Positions 9,302 to 13,651 of a stretch of 13,651 nucleotides of DNA are shown here, piece after piece (position 1 is the stretch's first letter; each line of letters starts with the position of its first letter). The notes beneath the pieces were generated by a model. The model was not told the origin of the DNA and ran no database searches. It was given only the letters and a program-made list of their open reading frames with translations. Origin of the DNA: Rodentolepis nana (lineage: Eukaryota; Platyhelminthes; Cestoda; Cyclophyllidea; Hymenolepididae); assembly GCA_900617975.1 (NCBI GenBank), contig UZAE01014542.1, forward strand, positions 1-13,651. Reading direction: 5' to 3'. Made by a program: the position numbers and the translations under genes.

Positions 9302-9626
9302 GGGGTGCGCGATGGACTTACCTCCAAGTGGGGCACCCTGGGTAATGTATACTCATACGGCAGAAAAAGCCTATAAACCGGTAGTTCACTTCTGACTTCA
9401 AACTACCATGACCCCACTGTATGTCATATTCCACCACTTTCACAGTACTCACCTCATCTTTCATCTACCGTTGTGTCTGCCTCTCTTACATATGTGAATC
9501 ATTCCTCTGTACCCCCTCCCCTCGACTTTTTGTGGCCTTGATGTTCCTCCCTTCTAAGAAGTCCGAAGTCAACTGAAGAGCCAATGAGAACTAACACAAA
9601 GCCTGCCAATTAATATAAATAAATAA
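9302..9626 (+). mobile_element. SINE-like retroposon, copy B (near full length)
   Basis: The copy begins GGGGTGCGCGATGGACTTACC and ends GCCTGCCAATTAATATAAATAAATAA, about 325 bp. It matches the 11467-11793 copy end to end. Shared blocks are CTTACCTCCA, CTGACTTCAAACTACCATGA, CCCACTGTATGTCATATTC, TTTCACAGTACTCACCTC, CCCCTCGACTTTTTGTG and GAAGTCAACT. No clean target-site duplication is visible: TCAAGG before the element and TCAAAGG after the tail are only a weak pair. A frameshift relative to other copies near 9361 argues against coding function. The family name is not known to me. Confidence 0.78.
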
Positions 9627-10207
9627 TCAAAGGACATATATACGTATCACTTTAGGATAATACATAACTTATTGACCACATTAGGGAGAGAAATGTGCAA
9701 TTATCTTAGGCGCTGCTTTTCATTTAAAATGCTGGAAAGACTTGGGGCCAGTAAGAGCTTACTTTTGAAGCACGTTGAATCAAGATTTAGCTGGAAGTAA
9801 AACTTTAAGTGAGGCGATTCGCATTCCTTCCCTCCTTTACAAAATCAGGAATAGTTGTTTTAAACGAAGCAAGTGTATATTCAGGAGTGTACAGGTTTAA
9901 AATAATTAGGTGACTACATTGACCCCGCCACCGTAGCCTTAATCTTCCAGGTAGTTTTAAAAATAAACTTAATTATAACTATCAATAGTGAAACAATATT
10001 TTTTTACTCTTTAGCGGAGCGAAGTTCATAATTTTGCCAAGACAGTAAAGTCACAAAATTTCTGAGAGACTTATTTCACTTGATCTTGGAACCTAGATTG
10101 CACACTACTTACTCACTGGACAGGTTGCGGTCAAAAATTCAATTTTACCGATTAGTCTCGTTGCCGATCCAATCTATCAGCCGGCAGCTTCAACATAGCA
10201 AGTGAGA
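9627..10207. other. No gene recognised
   Basis: AT-rich DNA without protein-like frames, RNA gene patterns or copies of the local repeat family. Confidence 0.5.
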
Positions 10208-10460
10208 GAGATGGATAGCAGAGCTGAGTTCGCTCAAAGTGAACAGGAAATTTTATGGACTTATTCAAGTAAAAGACTTGCTTGAGATTTTGGAGACCAA
10301 CAAACATGTGCTCGCATGTATCCTTGATCCAATTAAGAGCTCCACTTATAAAAGTGAACTTGTTAAAAGTACGCCTCTTCAGGTAGTACATAGCAAAATC
10401 TGGTTATACTTAACATCAATAAGAAAATTCCCTTATAACGACTTGGGTGAGTTTTTATGA
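10208..10460 (+). other. Unrecognised open frame, possible exon
   Basis: The plus frame is open from just after a TGA at 10205-10207 to the TGA at 10458-10460. It gives about 83 codons with a mixed composition (for example FYGLIQVKDLLEILETNKH). A good splice-donor match, TTGG|GTGAGT, lies at about 10447 inside it. There is no ATG near the beginning of the frame and no convincing acceptor in the open part. The opposite strand is also open over 10152-10391, so neither strand is favoured. I do not recognise the protein, and a chance frame is the most likely explanation. Confidence 0.15.
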
Positions 10461-11452
10461 CTTTAAAAGGAATTGAAGTGTTTCAAGAATATTGTTTGCC
10501 ATTAATTCAGGGATTAGGGCGTGAGTAAATAAGAAGAGATTGTTCATTAGGTGACTCAATATGCCTTCTTCTCGCATCCCAGAACATTTATTGAAATATT
10601 ATTTTCAGTTTGCAAATCTTGAATTAAGGATAGGAGAAAGTGGAGCGTATTCGATCACACTTTTTTCTGTCCGTCGAATTGTAAATCCTTCTCATTTTAG
10701 CTTTTTTTCATCCAATCTTATAAGTAGTATTCGAGACTAATTCTAGTTATCCTCCTTTCATTTAGACAGGCATTGCAATCTATGCTCTCCAATGAGAAGC
10801 TCGAATCCAAGTTAACAGTTGAATACCTCGAATATTCCGTTGACATTCAAAATTGTTAAATACTGGAATAATAAGTCTAAAACAGTGCAAATTTTATGCA
10901 TATCGTTATAATGATTGGCATTAATTAAAAGAGGAATAAAATTTTGCAGTTAAAAGTCGCTTGTTTCCTGCTTGAATCGGTAATGCAGTTTTTGCCCATC
11001 TAGTGACGGATAAAATCACTTTAAAGGCATACCGGACTAGTAGAACTATTCTGATTTCATCGACTGGGGAATTGAAACGTCCCTTTCAGTCGCATTGACC
11101 ATTATCCTACCAATCAGAATCTCCAATTTAGTAGTATCAATATATTATTAGAAGAGAGATTAACTAATTGCTGCAAAATTTCGATAACAAACAACAAAAT
11201 GAAATTTCAAGAAATGCTTATATCAAGTATCTACCATAAGTACCAAAATATCTACCATTACATTTTCATTTGTAGAGCTTAGAATTTCAAGAAAAATAAC
11301 TCTTTCAATCTTAATTTAAGTGAAATTTCTTCGTGAAATATCCACTGTCACATGGACACCCATTGAGAGAAAAGAATGGAGTTTTCAATGAAAGAAAGAA
11401 AACAAAGTTAAGTTGATTTCTTTCATTATCCGTCAATTCTGTGACTGTTACT
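10461..11452. other. No gene recognised
   Basis: AT-rich sequence, no long frames and no repeat copy. It ends at the left target-site duplication of retroposon copy C. Confidence 0.5.
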
Positions 11453-11807
11453 ATGGAACAAAATATTTTATTTATATCAAATGGCAGGCATTTTGATAGT
11501 TATCATAACCCCTTTAGTTGACTTCAGGCTTTACAGAGAAGAAGGAACATCAAAGTGAAAAAAAGTCGAGAGGGGGAGGGGAACAGAAGAGTATTTCAAA
11601 GATGTAAAAGAGAGGGACGCAAAGGTAGAGTGAGAAAGATGAGGTGAGTACTGTGGAAGTAGTCGAATATGACATACAGTGAGGTGATGGTGTTTTGAAG
11701 TTGGAAGTCAACTGCCGAATAATAGACTTTTTTGTCGTATGAATATACGTTGACCAGGGTCCACCACGTGGAGGTAAGTCTATCACACATCCCATGGAAC
11801 AAAATAT
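11453..11807 (-). mobile_element. SINE-like retroposon, copy C: full length, 14-bp target-site duplications
   Basis: ATGGAACAAAATAT occurs at 11453-11466 and at 11794-11807. The 327 bp between them (11467-11793) form a minus-strand element that starts GGGATGTGTGATAGACTTACC and ends GCCTGCCATTTGATATAAATAAA. Exact duplications of this length with an AT-rich 3' tail are the signature of LINE-type target-primed reverse transcription. This copy therefore fixes both ends of the family. No strong tRNA-type A and B boxes were seen; a weak B-box-like string occurs in the other copies (ACTTCGAACTACC in copy E). Its length and shared 5' end suggest a SINE rather than a randomly truncated LINE. Its sense strand is open for over 80 codons. 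Confidence 0.85.
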
Positions 11808-11904
11808 AGAAGTTTGAAACCACATCATATTATAAATTACTTAACATTACTACTTATGTGTATTCTGCTCATATAGTTATATTGCATACTCACCCTAGTG
11901 TGCN

Positions 11905-11905
<1 letters not shown>

Positions 11906-11936
<31 letters not shown>
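11906..11936. repeat. (TA)n microsatellite
   Basis: A TA dinucleotide run preceded by an ambiguous base N at 11904. It lies about 100 bp beyond the 5' end of retroposon copy C. Confidence 0.95.
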
Positions 11937-11940
<4 letters not shown>

Positions 11941-12736
11941 TCGAATTAATCAGTCTTGAACACTGTGGACATATAATTAGCGGTAAGTTCATTGATGTTT
12001 AACTTTTAACCATGATAAAACGAAATTCAGCGGTCATATGACATGGAGTACTTTTGGGCACTCTACTTATTAGTCGGTACTGTCTTCTAAATCACTTTTT
12101 TGCTAAAAATAATCTCACTATGTCAAATTAAGGGCGCAAATGTCTTAATCCAATGGGGAACCATCGTAAATGGAATCATCGTAGTGGCCTTTTGGAAGGG
12201 GGGGGAGTGGAGAATATGGAGAGAAGGAAGTGATAGACATCGTGCTGCCTAGTAATTGATTAGTCTAATTACCCTTTCAACAATATAGTAAGCTTGCACA
12301 TCTTATCAATTGTCATGATTGTAGAAAAAGATGCTACAAATCACTATGGTTCTTTAATAACCAAAGTCAACATTGAGAAAACTAATGAACTCAACTTGTC
12401 ATGCCGATATATTGATCACCATCAGACAATTTTTAAACTGGATCATAAACTTTCGGATTAGGAGGAAATAAAGTAATGAAAATCCTTGCCCTATAAAACT
12501 AAATCGCCTATAGTTGGCACTGATTTTACATGAAAGCTACGCTTCCACAGTACGCTCTTAAGAGTATCAAGGGTCTAGTTAAGAGCAAAGAAATCAATTA
12601 ACTGGAGGCTTGTAGAAATCCAGGTTTCAAGGAGGGTTTCCTCCACTCTTTCCTGTTATAACGAAATATATTGGAGTGGACATTCCAAGCCAATAATTCG
12701 AATTTTGCCTACATAGGCAAAACAAGCCTTATTTGT
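11937..12736. other. No gene recognised
   Basis: AT-rich DNA with one G run (about nine Gs near 12199-12207). No coding frame or RNA gene was seen. Confidence 0.5.
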
Positions 12737-12991
12737 TTATTTAGTAAAATAAGTCAAATAATGGCAGACCTGACTCGTGTACGAAGTCCTAAACAATGAC
12801 ACGCAAAGAAAGACGAGACACACATGTGTTCTAGCAAAGAAACCAATTGGAACTGCCAAGACAAGGTATGAATCAACTGAGGGGTGGTACTTGAGGGGTA
12901 GGGGCGCAGCCATAAGGCACGCAATGATAGCCTGCAGAATACTATGGCGGTCCCAATAGCTCGTGTGTTTGCCACTACATTTACAAAACAA
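12737..12991. other. Less AT-rich segment open in three frames, function unknown
   Basis: Two minus frames (12737-12991 and 12754-12975) and one plus frame (12777-12959) are all open here, and the base composition is less AT-rich than the surroundings. The longest minus frame gives 84 codons with a hydrophobic Cys/Leu-rich stretch, but I recognise no family or motif. Overlapping open frames with few stops are expected when GC content rises. It may be part of an unrecognised repeat. Confidence 0.2.
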
Positions 12992-13038
12992 GCAGGAATG
13001 TATGCATGTGTTCAGTGTTGGAGTGAAATGTACATATA

Positions 13039-13345
13039 TTTATTTATTTATTTCAAATGGCAGGCGTTTTGATAGATATCATTAGCCATTTAGCTGACTT
13101 CGGGTTTCACAGAGGGAAAGCTCATCAAAGTAGCAGAAAGTCGAGGGGTGGGGAACAGAATAGCGATTCACAGATGTTAAAGAGGCAGGCAGACACAAAG
13201 GTAGAGAAAAAGGTAAGGTGAGTACTGTGAAAGGGGTCGAATATGACAACCAGGGGGGTCGTGGTAATTTGAAGTCAGAAGTCAACTGCCGGTTAATAGA
13301 CTTTTTTGCCGTATGAGTATACGTTGCCCAGGGTGCACCACGTGG

Positions 13346-13350
<5 letters not shown>
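13039..13350 (-). mobile_element. SINE-like retroposon, copy D (short 5' truncation)
   Basis: Read on the minus strand it starts TACCTCCACGTGGTGCACCC and ends CGCCTGCCATTTGAAATAAA with an (ATAA)n tail at about 13039-13052. Compared with copy C it lacks about 17 bases at the 5' end and abuts a TA tract there. Target-site duplications cannot be judged, because both flanks are TA-rich. It shares its sense reading frame with copy C (PPRGAPWATYTHTAKKS here, PPRGGPWSTYIHTTKKS in copy C). Together with copy E it forms an inverted repeat. Confidence 0.82.

Positions 13351-13376
<26 letters not shown>
13349..13376. repeat. (TA)n tract between two head-to-head retroposons
   Basis: About 26-28 bases of TA lie exactly between the 5' ends of copy D (minus) and copy E (plus). 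It would form the loop of the palindrome made by the two copies. Confidence 0.95.
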
Positions 13377-13379
<3 letters not shown>

Positions 13380-13651
13380 GTGTGCGATAAACTTGCCTCC
13401 ACGTGGTGCATCCTGGGCAACGTATCCTCATGCGACAAATAGTCTATTAACTGGCAGTTGACTTCTGACTTCGAACTACCATCACCCCACTGTATGTCAT
13501 ATTCGATCAATTTCACAGTACTCATCTTACATTTTTCTCTACCTTTGTGTCTGTCTGCATCTTTTACATCTGTGAATCGCTCTTCTGTTCCCCACCCCTT
13601 GACATTCTGCCACTTTGATAAACCTTCCCTTTGTGAAGCCCGAAGTCAGCT
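13377..13651 (+). mobile_element. SINE-like retroposon, copy E (runs off the window)
   Basis: It begins GGGGTGTGCGATAAACTTGCC directly after the TA tract and follows the family consensus to the last base of the window (GAAGCCCGAAGTCAGCT). The last ~55-60 bp and the tail lie outside. The shared start GGG(G/A)TG(T/C)G(C/T)GAT in copies B, C and E defines the 5' end of the family. In the frame that is open in copies C and D this copy has a TGA after about 21 codons, from a one-base loss, so it does not encode the same peptide. Confidence 0.82.

Noticed and set aside
9290..9640. Target-site duplication for copy B (TCAAGG / TCAAAGG)
   Set aside because: Only six or seven bases with a gap match, which is too weak to separate from chance.
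11354..11363. GGACACCC as the missing mariner terminal repeat
   Set aside because: It is 9 kb away, lacks the final TG and has no neighbouring transposase sequence.
13082..13525. 147-codon minus-strand frame as a host gene
   Set aside because: It runs through copies E and D of the retroposon and the TA tract, which gives the run of Tyr-Ile repeats; it is a by-product of the palindrome.

Overview
The window looks like AT-rich nuclear DNA from an invertebrate animal, quite possibly an arthropod. The reasons are a spliced protein-coding exon with a clear 3' splice site, long intergenic or intronic stretches without open reading frames, several (TA)n microsatellites, a decayed non-LTR retrotransposon with an RNase H tail, a decayed mariner-type transposase, and a dispersed short retroposon with target-site duplications. 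Nothing looks bacterial: there are no operons, ribosome binding sites or dense coding. The species cannot be named from the sequence alone.

Layout. 1-1222: AT-rich, no gene seen. 1223-1778 (+): remnant of the C-terminal end of a LINE polyprotein (RNase H tail plus a Cys/His region). 1798-2330 (-): remnant of a mariner/IS630-type transposase with its terminal repeat at 1798, lying against the LINE remnant. 2522-2713: a short truncated retroposon with a 13-bp target-site duplication, holding three 41-bp tandem units. 3487-4029 (-): the one convincing host coding exon, the last exon of a U2AF large-subunit-like splicing factor (end of RRM2, linker, UHM domain). About 4030-8800: probably intron and/or intergenic DNA, with one CpG-rich patch at about 5030-5200. 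8803-8849, 11906-11936 and 13349-13376: (TA)n tracts. 9302-9626 (+), 11467-11793 (-), 13039-13350 (-) and 13377-13651 (+): four more copies of the same ~327-bp retroposon family. The last two face each other across a 26-bp TA tract and form a large palindrome.

Function. Only the U2AF-like exon is a credible host gene part. The rest is mobile-element debris in non-coding DNA, so there is no gene cluster or pathway. I see no evidence of a new defence, metabolic or signalling system. The most useful observations are the apparently unnamed ~327-bp SINE-like family with exact duplications, its head-to-head pair at the right end, the 41-bp triplication inside one copy, and the sequence divergence of the U2AF-like protein at positions that normally contact RNA or ligand.
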